Below, piece after piece: positions 8,128-16,953 of a stretch of 64,000 nt of DNA; positions within the stretch are counted from its first letter, which is position 1; each line of letters opens with the position of its first letter. Origin of the DNA: Lentisalinibacter sediminis (GTDB lineage Bacteria > Pseudomonadota > Gammaproteobacteria > Steroidobacterales > Woeseiaceae); NCBI RefSeq assembly GCF_040706615.1, contig NZ_JAPDRF010000004.1, positions 1 to 64,000 of the forward strand, in the 5' to 3' direction. Both the position numbers and the translations under genes were made by a program. The notes below the pieces were generated by a model. It had not been told where the DNA came from, ran no database searches, and saw only the letters and a program-made list of their open reading frames with translations.

Positions 8128-9054
8128 TTAATCCGAGAGCTCATAGCCAAGGCGTGAAGCGCATGCGCCAGATCCCGCGATTATCGCTTGCCGTTGTTCG
8201 GACGAGAGTTCGTCACTTTTGTCGGACGGAGCACGAACGATACCGTCAAACTCGAACCGCATTACGTTTCCAAGCACATGGTGCGCCGCCCCGTCGTTTG
8301 AGGAATCCGGCACACGGCAATGAGGTATGCCGAGGTGCTCCTCCAACCGCCGCAGAGTCGCCTCCGGATCGTTACAGAGATCTTCGTATCGCACGATGTG
8401 CAGTTGCGCCTCTGGGAACCGCTCACAAAGAGTAAAGGCCCGCTGTGCGTAGGCCCGCCATGCGCGGGCGGCCCCGGAGACGTTGGCACGCTTGCGCTTG
8501 CGTAACCAGCTTGCGCACCACGAAAGTGGATTGCGCACAAGCAGAATTACAGGCCTGCGCATACTCCTATCCGCGGATAACAGCATTTCTGCCCGCCGCA
8601 TGGATTTTGTAGCATCGAGGTAGACTGTTGCCTGTGTAATCTCCAGCGCCTGCCGCATAAAGAGGAAATGGGCGTTTACAAATTCCTCATACTTTCGCCT
8701 GAGGACAGGAAGCGAATCTATGATCCGCGCTCGCACAGGAGACGCTAACCGCCCGTTACGCAGGGGCCAGTATAAGAAACGAGTTCGGACACTAGTACCT
8801 TCCTGAAGAAAGGTCGGGAGAACACGAAAAAGCGCTGGATCATAATCGGTGCCAATCCGCATCCCGGAACCTGCGACCCGGTAGAAATCACACTCGCGCA
8901 AGGCTGCCCCGCAAGAACACAGTAGCCGGCTTGGGTCTTGACCCACATGGGGAAACCCCTCTCCCTGGGTACAGACGGCAGGGTGACGATCCAGCAGCAG
9001 AGTCAGCAGCGTAGCGCCCGACAACCAGTTCGCCAGAAGTATACCTATTTGCAC
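8128..9054 (-). CDS. Sulfotransferase family protein
   Basis: A 308-residue protein. The N-terminus (ANWLSGATLLTLLLDRHP) fits the 5'-phosphosulfate-binding loop of PAPS-dependent sulfotransferases, although the usual RSGTT is altered to LSGAT. The 3'-phosphate-binding region LLVRNPLSWCAS (Arg and Ser) and the later RYEDLCNDPEATLRRLEEHLGI block are typical. It would move sulfate from PAPS to a sugar hydroxyl. It sits between the FemAB-like gene and a deacetylase in one operon, supporting a role on the exopolysaccharide. It is one of three sulfotransferase-like genes in the window. Confidence 0.83.
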   Translation of the reverse strand: MQIGILLANWLSGATLLTLLLDRHPAVCTQGEGFPHVGQDPSRLLCSCGAALRECDFYRVAGSGMRIGTDYDPALFRVLPTFLQEGTSVRTRFLYWPLRNGRLASPVRARIIDSLPVLRRKYEEFVNAHFLFMRQALEITQATVYLDATKSMRRAEMLLSADRSMRRPVILLVRNPLSWCASWLRKRKRANVSGAARAWRAYAQRAFTLCERFPEAQLHIVRYEDLCNDPEATLRRLEEHLGIPHCRVPDSSNDGAAHHVLGNVMRFEFDGIVRAPSDKSDELSSEQRQAIIAGSGACASRLGYELSD

Positions 9055-9105
9055 GCTGTCCTCCTCGCCTCGAAATCAGGGTCGATTCCTAATTACACCA
9101 GTCCG

Positions 9106-10134
9106 TTACGGCAGATTGCGAACCAAGTAAGGACCGAGTCGATTCGCGACAGCTAACGGCAATTTCTGCCACATGCGAATCGCTAGCCGGTACCGAGAGT
9201 TGTCGGGGTTGATGCGGGGCAATTCCTCTCCAGTGGCCAACCAGTAATGCCAGTGCAGTTGCACAGGCTCAGCGCCCCACTGCTTCTTAAAACGATACGT
9301 ACCACTATCGACGGTAGACCGCCCAAAGTCGAACAACGTCTTCCCGGATTCAATGGCGTGCTTCAGCACTTCCCAATACAGCAGCATATTGATGCTGATG
9401 CGGTTGAAGTCCTGTACCGTCGAGGCCCAGGGAATCTCCATACCCCGCTCGTCGCTCAAGAGAAACGCGGCAGCAGCCGGCCTGCTGTTGACCCGGATCA
9501 CCATCAGCGTCACGTCATCCGGGAAGCGATCCGCAAGAAAGCGAAACAGCGATTTAGCGTAAACCGGCGTACCCAAGTCGCGCATATTACGCGCAAATAC
9601 CGCATAAAATTCGTCCACGAGCTCAGCCCCGCCGATGCATACATCAGGGTGCTCACGCAACGGCCGCTTGATCTGTGACCGGCGCTTGGAACCAATCGCC
9701 TTCCCCAGCGCCTCAGGAGACTCCGGCAATTCCAGGATCATGGCCACCTTGTCGGTGCGGCAGGGCAATGCCACCTGCTGGTCGGTGTGCCGATATTCGA
9801 CATGGGTGGCCCCGCTCTCCCGAGCGAGATCCGCTGCCTCTGCGAGCAGCGCTTTCGCCGCATCCGGGCCTCTGGTCAGAACCCCGCCGTAATTCACGAA
9901 CGGCAGGGATACATAGAAATTGCCGAAGAGTCGGCTCTGCAGGCGGACCAACGGCAAGACGCCCTCGAGGCTACCTGCCGAATCGATCGCTGCCAGGTAC
10001 TCGGTTTCCTTGCCGAAATAATCCGCGAAGAAAGCGCGCCAAGCGTAGCGATGATAGAGGCTGGCACCCGGGCAAGCCGCCACGCAAGCATCCCACGCAT
10101 CGGCCTCGGAGATGTCGATTTTCCGGACCAGCAT
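9106..10134 (-). CDS. FemAB-like acyltransferase, XrtA/PEP-CTERM system-associated
   Basis: A 342-residue protein of the FemAB/GNAT superfamily. The N-terminal region (SLYHRYAWRAFFADYFG) and the central block PFVNYGGVLTRGPDAAKALL match the FemAB-like proteins found with exosortase A clusters (the TIGR03019 type). The second GNAT-like half runs from the SKRRSQIKRPLREHP block to FGRSTVDSGTYRFKKQWGAEP, which is strongly conserved in this family. The related Fem enzymes transfer amino acids from aminoacyl-tRNA; here an acyl or aminoacyl modification of the exopolysaccharide is inferred. It follows the XrtA-type deacetylase by 11 bases, the partner it usually has in these loci. Confidence 0.88.
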   Translation of the reverse strand: MLVRKIDISEADAWDACVAACPGASLYHRYAWRAFFADYFGKETEYLAAIDSAGSLEGVLPLVRLQSRLFGNFYVSLPFVNYGGVLTRGPDAAKALLAEAADLARESGATHVEYRHTDQQVALPCRTDKVAMILELPESPEALGKAIGSKRRSQIKRPLREHPDVCIGGAELVDEFYAVFARNMRDLGTPVYAKSLFRFLADRFPDDVTLMVIRVNSRPAAAAFLLSDERGMEIPWASTVQDFNRISINMLLYWEVLKHAIESGKTLFDFGRSTVDSGTYRFKKQWGAEPVQLHWHYWLATGEELPRINPDNSRYRLAIRMWQKLPLAVANRLGPYLVRNLP

Positions 10135-10145
10135 CCGCGGTACGC

Positions 10146-11048
10146 CTAAGCGGCCTGACGCTCTCGCTGTTCTGCGTAAGACTGGAGCTCAACGACAGGC
10201 AGATCCAAGCTGTCGAGTACCGCGCGCATGGTCGAGAAGCGGAAATCGCCCAAGAGACGATCGAGCCGAGGCTCACATTTCTCCAGGTTCACATAATGAC
10301 GAAAGCGGGATTTCCAACTGACCTGCGCCCGGGGCTGCTGGGGATCCACCTCCCAGGGGTGCGTATAGAAGGTGAATGGCTGGCCATACTTGTGATTGAC
10401 CTTGCGCAGCCCCCAGCGACTGAACCAGTAAGGAAATAGCCGAAAATACCCGCCGCCGCCTATCGGCAAGCGCTGGCCCGCGATGCGGATGGTAGACGGC
10501 GGGAACTCCCGTATCTCCAGGCCATCCGGCAGCCGCAGTATATGCGGTAACGCTGGAGCCCCGGTGAAACCGTAAAAATCGTGCCGTACCGGGACGATAC
10601 TGGAGTCATATTGGAACCCGGCCTCGGTGATGACGTCCAGGGCCCAGACCGATGCCGGTGTAATCGAATACGAGGCTGCGCGGTAGCCGTGAACCGGCAC
10701 ACCGGCGATATCTTCCAGCGTATTTTTCGCCCGCAGCGTTTCCTCACGGAAGACGGCCGGCTCCTGGCTGTAGATCAGTTGATGGCTCTGGCCGTGACAG
10801 GCCAGTTCATGCCCGGCAGCGGCGATGCGGCGGATAAGATCCGGGTGTCGCTCGGCCACCCAGCCAAGCACGAAAAAGGTACCCTGCACGCCGTGGCGGC
10901 CCATCAGGTCGAGGAGCCGACCGGTATTGGCGTCGACCCGCGATTGCTGGGACGACCAATCTCGTGGGTCAAATGCCTCTTTAAGGGCCGCGACCTGGAA
11001 ATGCTCCTCCACGTCGACAGTCAGTGCATTGATGTTCGCGTTTTTCAT
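10146..11048 (-). CDS. XrtA system polysaccharide deacetylase
   Basis: A 300-residue protein starting at NALTVDVEEHFQV, the characteristic N-terminus of the exosortase-associated deacetylases (TIGR03006 type, with a C-terminal DUF3473 region). NodB features include the VDVEEHF acidic motif, the HELACHGQSHQLIY histidine motif and GYRAASYSIT. The C-terminal block FTFYTHPWEVDPQQP is typical of DUF3473. Longer upstream starts exist, but the family N-terminus fixes the ATG at 11048 even though its ribosome site is weak. It heads a minus-strand operon (deacetylase, FemAB, sulfotransferase, deacetylase) and diverges from the methyltransferase gene across 173 bases, where both promoters should lie. 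Confidence 0.92.
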   Translation of the reverse strand: MKNANINALTVDVEEHFQVAALKEAFDPRDWSSQQSRVDANTGRLLDLMGRHGVQGTFFVLGWVAERHPDLIRRIAAAGHELACHGQSHQLIYSQEPAVFREETLRAKNTLEDIAGVPVHGYRAASYSITPASVWALDVITEAGFQYDSSIVPVRHDFYGFTGAPALPHILRLPDGLEIREFPPSTIRIAGQRLPIGGGGYFRLFPYWFSRWGLRKVNHKYGQPFTFYTHPWEVDPQQPRAQVSWKSRFRHYVNLEKCEPRLDRLLGDFRFSTMRAVLDSLDLPVVELQSYAEQRERQAA

Positions 11049-11221
11049 AATGAGCTGGAGGCTGCGCCCAGCTGGCCCGGATGCTGCTATGCGGCTAGAG
11101 TGTATACGAAAGCGACCGCGCCAAGCCGGAACCTGATCACGGCCCAAAATTGATCTGAATCGCAAAAATTTTCGTGGCGATGCCTTAATATTCGTCAGCC
11201 ATCACCAGAAAGGATGCCACT

Positions 11222-12502
11222 GTGGCCGATGTTTCTTCTGCTCCATCAACAACTGCTGCGGAACCTGCCCCCGGCTCACCGTCGTGCCGCTTCTGCGGAC
11301 ATCCCCTCGCTACCACTTTCGTGGACCTTGGTCTGTCCCCATTGTGCCAGACGCATATCAGCGAGGCGCAACTGGGCGAGATGGAGCCATTTTACCCTCT
11401 CCATGCCCGGGTCTGCAGCCGGTGCTTCCTCGTGCAGCTGGAAGAGTTCGTCGCCCCGGACGACATTTTTGGGGAATACGCCTATTTCTCGTCGTATTCG
11501 GACTCATGGGTGGCCCACGCACGCCGCTATTGCGAGATGATGCGCGACCGCTTCAGCCTCGGCGCGAAACACCGGGTCGTCGAGATCGCCAGCAACGACG
11601 GCTACCTGCTGCAGCACTTCATGGACATGGGCATCGGGGTGCTCGGGGTCGAGCCTGCCGCTAACGTGGCGGCGGCTGCCGAGAAGAAAGGTATCCCGAG
11701 CCGTGTCGTATTCTTCGGCGAGCAGACGGCTCGAGCTCTGCGGGCGGAATTCGGGCCTGCAGACATCCTGCTGGGCAATAACGTCCTCGCTCATGTGCCA
11801 AACCTGAATGACTTCGTGGCCGGGATGAAGGTGCTGCTCGCAGACGATGGAGTCCTCACTATGGAGTTTCCGCACCTGGAACGGCTCATCGCCGAAAACC
11901 AGTTCGACACCATCTACCACGAGCACTTCAGCTATTTTTCGTACTATACGGTCGAACAGGTCTTTGCCGCGCATGGGCTGGTGCTGTTCGACGTCGAGGA
12001 ACTGCCCACTCACGGCGGCTCACTGCGTATTTTCGGCCGGCATGCAGAAGACACCGAGAGGGCGGTGACGAACAGGGTCGAGGCGCTACGGCGCCGGGAA
12101 CTGGATGCCGGCGTGAACCAGATGGAGCCTTACGGCCGGTTCACCGAGCAGGTGAAAGCCACCAAGCGCAACATTCTCGCCTTCCTCATCGAGCAGAAGC
12201 AGGCCGGAAAGACCATCGCTGGCTATGGCGCGCCCGGGAAGGGCAACACCCTGCTCAATTACTGCGGTATACGCACGGATTTCTTGGATTTTACGGTGGA
12301 TCGCAACCCGTACAAGCACGGCAATTATACACCCGGTACCCGTATCCCGATCCTGGCGCCGGAGGTCATAGCCGAACGGCGTCCTGATTATCTGTTCATC
12401 CTCCCCTGGAACCTCGCGGATGAGATCGCCGAGCAGTGTGCTTACATCCGCGACTGGGGCGGACAGTTCGTCACGCCCATTCCGGCGGTCCGCGTGCTAT
12501 GA
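11222..12502 (+). CDS. Sugar C-methyltransferase, TylC3/NovU-type
   Basis: A 426-residue class I SAM-dependent methyltransferase. Four cysteines near the N-terminus (C22, C25, C65, C68) form the putative zinc-binding domain; the SAM-binding motif VVEIASNDGYLLQHF follows at about residue 118. The C-terminal domain (KRNILAFLIEQKQ, then YGAPGKGNTLLNYCGI) is the C-methyltransferase C-terminal domain. Characterised relatives methylate C3 of NDP-4-keto-6-deoxyhexoses to give branched sugars. GTG start at 11222 has AAAGGA 8 bases upstream. The stop overlaps the SDR start in ATGA, so methylation and a keto-sugar reduction step are probably coupled. Confidence 0.9.
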   Translation: MADVSSAPSTTAAEPAPGSPSCRFCGHPLATTFVDLGLSPLCQTHISEAQLGEMEPFYPLHARVCSRCFLVQLEEFVAPDDIFGEYAYFSSYSDSWVAHARRYCEMMRDRFSLGAKHRVVEIASNDGYLLQHFMDMGIGVLGVEPAANVAAAAEKKGIPSRVVFFGEQTARALRAEFGPADILLGNNVLAHVPNLNDFVAGMKVLLADDGVLTMEFPHLERLIAENQFDTIYHEHFSYFSYYTVEQVFAAHGLVLFDVEELPTHGGSLRIFGRHAEDTERAVTNRVEALRRRELDAGVNQMEPYGRFTEQVKATKRNILAFLIEQKQAGKTIAGYGAPGKGNTLLNYCGIRTDFLDFTVDRNPYKHGNYTPGTRIPILAPEVIAERRPDYLFILPWNLADEIAEQCAYIRDWGGQFVTPIPAVRVL

Positions 12503-13212
12503 ATCAAGCGAAGCCCACTCACATCGTCACCGGTGCCTCAGCCGGGATGGGCACGGCGGTCGCGCGCCGACTGGTCCAAACCGGGCGGCGTGTCATCGCC
12601 CCGGGCCGGAACGAGGCAGCACTGGAAGCGCTGCGTGAAGAACTCGGTCCTGATTTTGATCCGTTCACCGCGGATCTCTCCGAACCCGACCAGATTGAGA
12701 CTTTCTGCGAGTCGGTAACGAATGAGAGTATCAAACTGAAGGGCCTCATCTTCTGCTCCGGCCTCGCGGTGCCTGCAAAAGTCACACAGACGACCGCCGA
12801 GAGTGTGGATCAGATGTTCGATATCAACACGCGCGCCCCCATGCTCCTGACGGCCCGACTGGCCGGTCTGCTGCAGGACAGCAACGGGGATGTTGTCTTC
12901 ATCAACTCCAGCGCCTCGAGAACGCCGGGAATGGATCGTGCCGTCTACAGCGCCTCCAAGGCCGCACTGGCCAGTTTCGCCGATTGCGTTCGCGGCGAAC
13001 TGAATCCTGGCGGCGTGCGCGTTGCCACCATCTATCCCGGACGCACGGCCACGCCGGGGGTCGAGCCGGTTCGCCAGTACTATCGCGATACGGTTGACAT
13101 GCGTCGTCTGTTGCAGCCGGACGACATTGCGGCGCTGGTGATCCACATCCTGGACGCGCCGGACAACGTCGAGATTACGGATATTCACCTGCGACGCCGA
13201 TGGCCCGACTGA
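12499..13212 (+). CDS. SDR family NAD(P)-dependent oxidoreductase
   Basis: A 237-residue short-chain dehydrogenase. The cofactor motif TGASAGMG is at residues 11-18, the catalytic serine region NSSAS at 136-140, and the catalytic YSASK at 150-154. The protein is of normal length for classical SDRs. Longer upstream starts exist, but the ATG at 12499 lies in an ATGA overlap with the methyltransferase stop, which argues for this start. Given its partner, reduction of a 4-keto group on a C-methylated sugar nucleotide is a reasonable inference, but SDR substrate cannot be read from sequence. Confidence 0.88.
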   Translation: MNQAKPTHIVTGASAGMGTAVARRLVQTGRRVIAPGRNEAALEALREELGPDFDPFTADLSEPDQIETFCESVTNESIKLKGLIFCSGLAVPAKVTQTTAESVDQMFDINTRAPMLLTARLAGLLQDSNGDVVFINSSASRTPGMDRAVYSASKAALASFADCVRGELNPGGVRVATIYPGRTATPGVEPVRQYYRDTVDMRRLLQPDDIAALVIHILDAPDNVEITDIHLRRRWPD

Positions 13213-13281
13213 AACACCGAGGCCGCCGATGCCGACCAAGGCTTCAGCCAGCGAATCAACACAATCGAGGAATCCGTCCCC

Positions 13282-14232
13282 ATGAACATCTGGGTGAATA
13301 GAAACCATAGCGATGCGGAGCGCCGGCCCCGGGTGTATGCAGGGGACATCTTCGTTCTGCCATCGAGTGATGCCTCGCTCGAACTCTGCCAACTGGCCCG
13401 CGAGATGCTAAAGCAAGCCTTTGCGCCCCACGATCCGGAAACCGCTCAGTTTCATTTCGCCGTCGAGGAATACGCAGCCATTCTGGCAGAGCTGAAGCCG
13501 GCCTTCATCCATCACCCTGAGTGCAAGCGCCTGTTGCCCCAAATCCTGGCCACAGCCGGATGTGATCCTCGAGAGACCTATTTCGATGTACCTCGACTAC
13601 GAACCTCAACCTCGGACGGCTATCTGACATCTGGCATCGCATATGCCTTCCACCCTCACCGCGACACCTGGTATTCAGCGCCCCAGTGTCAGATTAACTG
13701 GTGGATACCCGTCTACGACGTGCTGCCAGAGAATGGTATGGAGTTCTTCCCGCGCTATTTCTCCGAGCCGGTCAAGAACGGGTCCTGTGACTACAATTAC
13801 TATGTCTGGAATCGGGATAATCGCGCACAAGCGGCTCAACACGTGAAGAAAGATACCCGCCGCCAACCGAGGCCAGAGGAGACGCTGGATATCACCCATC
13901 CGCTCCGGCTTGTTCCCATGGTGGGTGAGATCATCGTGTTTTCCGGCGCGCAATTGCATGCCTCGGTGGAGAACTCGAGTGGAGTAGCCCGTTTCAGTAT
14001 CGATTTTCGTACCGTAAACCGGCGGGATCTCAAGCAAGATCGGGGGACGCCTAATATCGACTCCGAGTGCACCGGCACGACGCTCAGGGATTTCCTGAAC
14101 TGTAGCGATCTTGGCCGCCTGGATGAAGGCCTGGTCGCACTTTATGATCGCGACGGCGGGCCCGCCGATGCGCCCAAAGTGTTTGACCCGACACAGGCGT
14201 CCCGAGAGAGTCTCGCAGTACCTAAGCCGTAG
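13282..14232 (+). CDS. Putative 2-oxoglutarate/Fe(II) dioxygenase-like (PhyH-like) protein
   Basis: A 316-residue protein. HRD at residues 126-128 matches the HxD iron motif, His226 in the SGAQLHASVENSSG segment could be the distal ligand, and an arginine 11-17 residues later (R237 or R243) could hold 2-oxoglutarate. The central segment with QINWWIPVYD, NGMEFFPRYF and VGEIIVFSG resembles phytanoyl-CoA-dioxygenase-type folds. GAGGAA lies 8 bases before the ATG. It follows the methyltransferase/SDR pair by 69 bases on the same strand and may hydroxylate or otherwise oxidise a sugar or its substituent. Function is inferred from motifs only. Confidence 0.7.
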   Translation: MNIWVNRNHSDAERRPRVYAGDIFVLPSSDASLELCQLAREMLKQAFAPHDPETAQFHFAVEEYAAILAELKPAFIHHPECKRLLPQILATAGCDPRETYFDVPRLRTSTSDGYLTSGIAYAFHPHRDTWYSAPQCQINWWIPVYDVLPENGMEFFPRYFSEPVKNGSCDYNYYVWNRDNRAQAAQHVKKDTRRQPRPEETLDITHPLRLVPMVGEIIVFSGAQLHASVENSSGVARFSIDFRTVNRRDLKQDRGTPNIDSECTGTTLRDFLNCSDLGRLDEGLVALYDRDGGPADAPKVFDPTQASRESLAVPKP

Positions 14233-14602
14233 TGCGACTCTCGTTAATCCAGAGGCACTACCACGTCGCATCTCTTCCCGCGTTTCCGAGTCAAATGTTC
14301 GAGTAAGTCCCGACTTGGGGCGAAACAGTGGCCCGTGGAAAAGCGGCGGCAAAGCGTTAGCTAAAAAAGCGACCGTACGCCCTGGGGGACAACAACCCAT
14401 GCGAGTCGCACTCTAGTTATACTGTTCAACCGAGCACATAAAATCCTGGCCGCAGTAGAAACGGCAACAAAGCCAACCAAATCTAAATGCTTTCCGCTTC
14501 TCTGATCACAGCCTGCAAGCGCAAGTCGCTGTTGTTACCGACCCGCTGGGGGTCCGCTCGTTGATCCACACATCTGCCGACTAATGCAGGAGTAAAAAAC
14601 AG
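14233..14602. other. Gene-free stretch with a 10-bp inverted repeat pair
   Basis: No credible gene here. AGTGCGACTC at 14231-14240 and GAGTCGCACT at 14403-14412 are perfect inverted repeats bounding 182 bases, which is MITE-like in form but shows no target-site duplication and no second copy in the window. The last part precedes the glycosyltransferase at 14603 and should hold its promoter. From here rightward the DNA is visibly more AT-rich. Confidence 0.4.
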
Positions 14603-15790
14603 GTGACGAACATAACGATAGTTACGCCTAAATCACCGTTTCCGGCGCGTTCCGACGGAGTTACGATCCGCTTGCAACCGATATTTCGTTACCTCGCCGC
14701 CCGTCACAGGGTTCAACTTCTGGTCGTCCATGATCCGCGTCCGAATGCTGTAGCACGCGCCATGGAAGCAAGCACGCTTTGCCATGAAGTTCGCAGCCTT
14801 CCGCCGAGAGTCAAGCCGCGCCTTGTCAGAAAATTGGAGACAATTCGCGGAATTCTCAGCCCTACCCGGGCTCCGTACGAGCTACTGAGACACGGAAGCC
14901 ACCAAATCGTCGACTTTATTGCAATCAACGCCGATCGACATAACTCGGCGGTTGTTCTTTGGATTGGTGGCTCCGAGGCGGCATCCCTTTACGCGAAACG
15001 GAAAGATTCCCTACCGAATGTAGTCGATTGGTGTGATTCACCCTCCCTTCACTCGCATCGTCGAGCCGGGGACTCGAGATTCGCGCGCTGGCGAGCTGAG
15101 CGACTTCGGAAATGGGAATCATCTCTGCGGGCGTCATACAGCGCATCAATCTATATTTCAGAAATCGATAGCCGGTTTGCGACTCAACAGCACCAAAACG
15201 TCTATGTGGTACCAAATGGTGTCTTAGATGACATGGTTGAGGAAAGCCCTCCGGCCGCACAAGGTTTGACTGTTGGGTTCTTGGGCAACATGGGATACCA
15301 ACCGAACGTGGAAGCCGCAATTCGCCTGCATCGAATTGTTCGAACGTTGCGAAGCCGATTTGATGACCTACACCTGAAGATCATTGGCAGAGCCCCGACA
15401 AAGGAGATTCTGGAACTCGCAGGGCCACATGTAGAAGTGACCGGACCAGTCGATTCAATTTGGGTGCATCTTAAACAATGCGACCTGATGGTATTTCCGA
15501 TGACGTCTGGTGCGGGCCTTCAGAATAAGCTCTTAGAATCGATGCATGCCGGAACGCCGGTTATTGCGAGTACCATTTGTCTGGACCCGCTTGGGGATGA
15601 CATCGATGAGGTAGCCTTGCGAGCTGATACAGATGAAGAGTTCCTCACGGCGATTGACAGTCTCTTGTCCGCACCAGCGCGCCGACATGCACTCGGCGAG
15701 AGAACAAAAAAGTTCGTATCGCGTTTCAAGTGGGAAGAGATCCTGCCTTACTATGAGAATATTGTGCTGCGCGCGGTGGGTCGTTCGTGA
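14603..15790 (+). CDS. Glycosyltransferase, GT4 family
   Basis: A 395-residue GT-B glycosyltransferase that resembles the exosortase-associated sugar transferases with a KSPFPARSDGVTIRLQPI start. The linker VVPNGV and the donor-site block GAGLQNKLLESMHAGTPVIAS carry the expected glutamate. GFLGNMGYQPNVEAA is the typical start of the C-terminal domain. It begins with GTG; AGGAG lies about 10 bases upstream. Codon use is more AT-rich than in the flanking XrtA genes, suggesting recent acquisition with the variable island. Confidence 0.87.
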   Translation: MTNITIVTPKSPFPARSDGVTIRLQPIFRYLAARHRVQLLVVHDPRPNAVARAMEASTLCHEVRSLPPRVKPRLVRKLETIRGILSPTRAPYELLRHGSHQIVDFIAINADRHNSAVVLWIGGSEAASLYAKRKDSLPNVVDWCDSPSLHSHRRAGDSRFARWRAERLRKWESSLRASYSASIYISEIDSRFATQQHQNVYVVPNGVLDDMVEESPPAAQGLTVGFLGNMGYQPNVEAAIRLHRIVRTLRSRFDDLHLKIIGRAPTKEILELAGPHVEVTGPVDSIWVHLKQCDLMVFPMTSGAGLQNKLLESMHAGTPVIASTICLDPLGDDIDEVALRADTDEEFLTAIDSLLSAPARRHALGERTKKFVSRFKWEEILPYYENIVLRAVGRS

Positions 15791-15973
15791 CTTAGCGATT
15801 GCGAGTTCTGGATGGTCGAAATCTCACCAGGTTACTCTTCCATTAGCAACGCCTTCCTAACGCCGAAGATATTTGGCCTTCCAGAAGAAATATTGGTCAA
15901 TCGATGACACTAGCTCTCTCCCCTCTGCTAATCTTTTTCTTTCACAGCTACTTCTATCGGACCGTTACGAACC

Positions 15974-16894
15974 ATGAGTAGTCTCCATCAGAGAAACTTC
16001 GGTACCCGAGACAACGACGGACCACTGGTTTCTGCGATAATTCCGACCTATAACAGGGCCAGCATGCTTCGTACGGCTGTCGAGAGTGTTTTTTCTCAGA
16101 CATATTCCCCGATTGAATTGATTATCGTCGATGATGCATCGACAGAAGATATCTCGACCTATATTCGGCCATGGCTTGATCGGCTCACTATCGTCAGACG
16201 CCCCTCCAATGGAGGACGGGCGGCAGCAATCAACGTAGGGATTAAGCACGCATCCGGCGAGTTCATTGCCGTGCTCGACTCTGACGATGCATGGACACCG
16301 ACGAAGACAGAACTTCAAATGCAGGTTTTTGCCGAGCACCCAGAGACCGCCGCCGTTTGCGGCGGTGTTCAGTCGATGGACGAGCACGACGAACGGCTAC
16401 CCTACATCACCACTCCCAAGCCAACGATACAATACGAGCGTCTTGCCGTATCTATGTGCCTTCCAGGCTCGAACTCTAACGAGATAGTACGTCGCGCTGT
16501 CCTCGAGGATCTTGGAGGATACGACGAAAATTTGAAGCGCGCGCAAGACTACGACCTCTGGTTGCGTGTCGCCAAATCATCCGCGATCCGTGGCGTATCA
16601 GAGGTTACCTGCCTTAAGCGAGCTCATGACGAAATCAGAAAAGATGGTGATATTGACACTATCATTGATTGCCGTCGGCAAATTGCTGCGAAAATATCAG
16701 ACTCAGAACTACGCAGTAAACATATAGCTTGGATGTGGTACCAGATGGCTTGGCGTGCCTATGATCAGAGGCGTAGGTTTCGTGCTTTCTGCTGTCTTCT
16801 CAGGTCTTGGGTGGTGAGACCCTCACAAATCGATTCACTGCACCCTAGGCTCAAAGGCATAGTTTGGGAGCTACAGGCTCGACGAAAACGCTGA
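15974..16894 (+). CDS. Glycosyltransferase family 2
   Basis: A 306-residue GT-A enzyme. The N-terminal SAIIPTYNRASMLRTAVESV is the standard GT2 nucleotide-binding start, and VLDSDDAW holds the metal-binding DxD. A later acidic segment, RAQDYDLWLRVAK, fits the catalytic-base region of GT2 enzymes. No membrane segment is seen, so it is a cytoplasmic or peripheral enzyme building the repeat unit. It is separated from the previous glycosyltransferase by about 180 bases with no gene and converges on the pyruvyltransferase gene. Confidence 0.9.
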   Translation: MSSLHQRNFGTRDNDGPLVSAIIPTYNRASMLRTAVESVFSQTYSPIELIIVDDASTEDISTYIRPWLDRLTIVRRPSNGGRAAAINVGIKHASGEFIAVLDSDDAWTPTKTELQMQVFAEHPETAAVCGGVQSMDEHDERLPYITTPKPTIQYERLAVSMCLPGSNSNEIVRRAVLEDLGGYDENLKRAQDYDLWLRVAKSSAIRGVSEVTCLKRAHDEIRKDGDIDTIIDCRRQIAAKISDSELRSKHIAWMWYQMAWRAYDQRRRFRAFCCLLRSWVVRPSQIDSLHPRLKGIVWELQARRKR

Positions 16895-16953
16895 TCTCTG
16901 AGCAGATATCCTTGCAAAGTGCAATCCTCTACCCGCGCTAAATCATCATGTTC

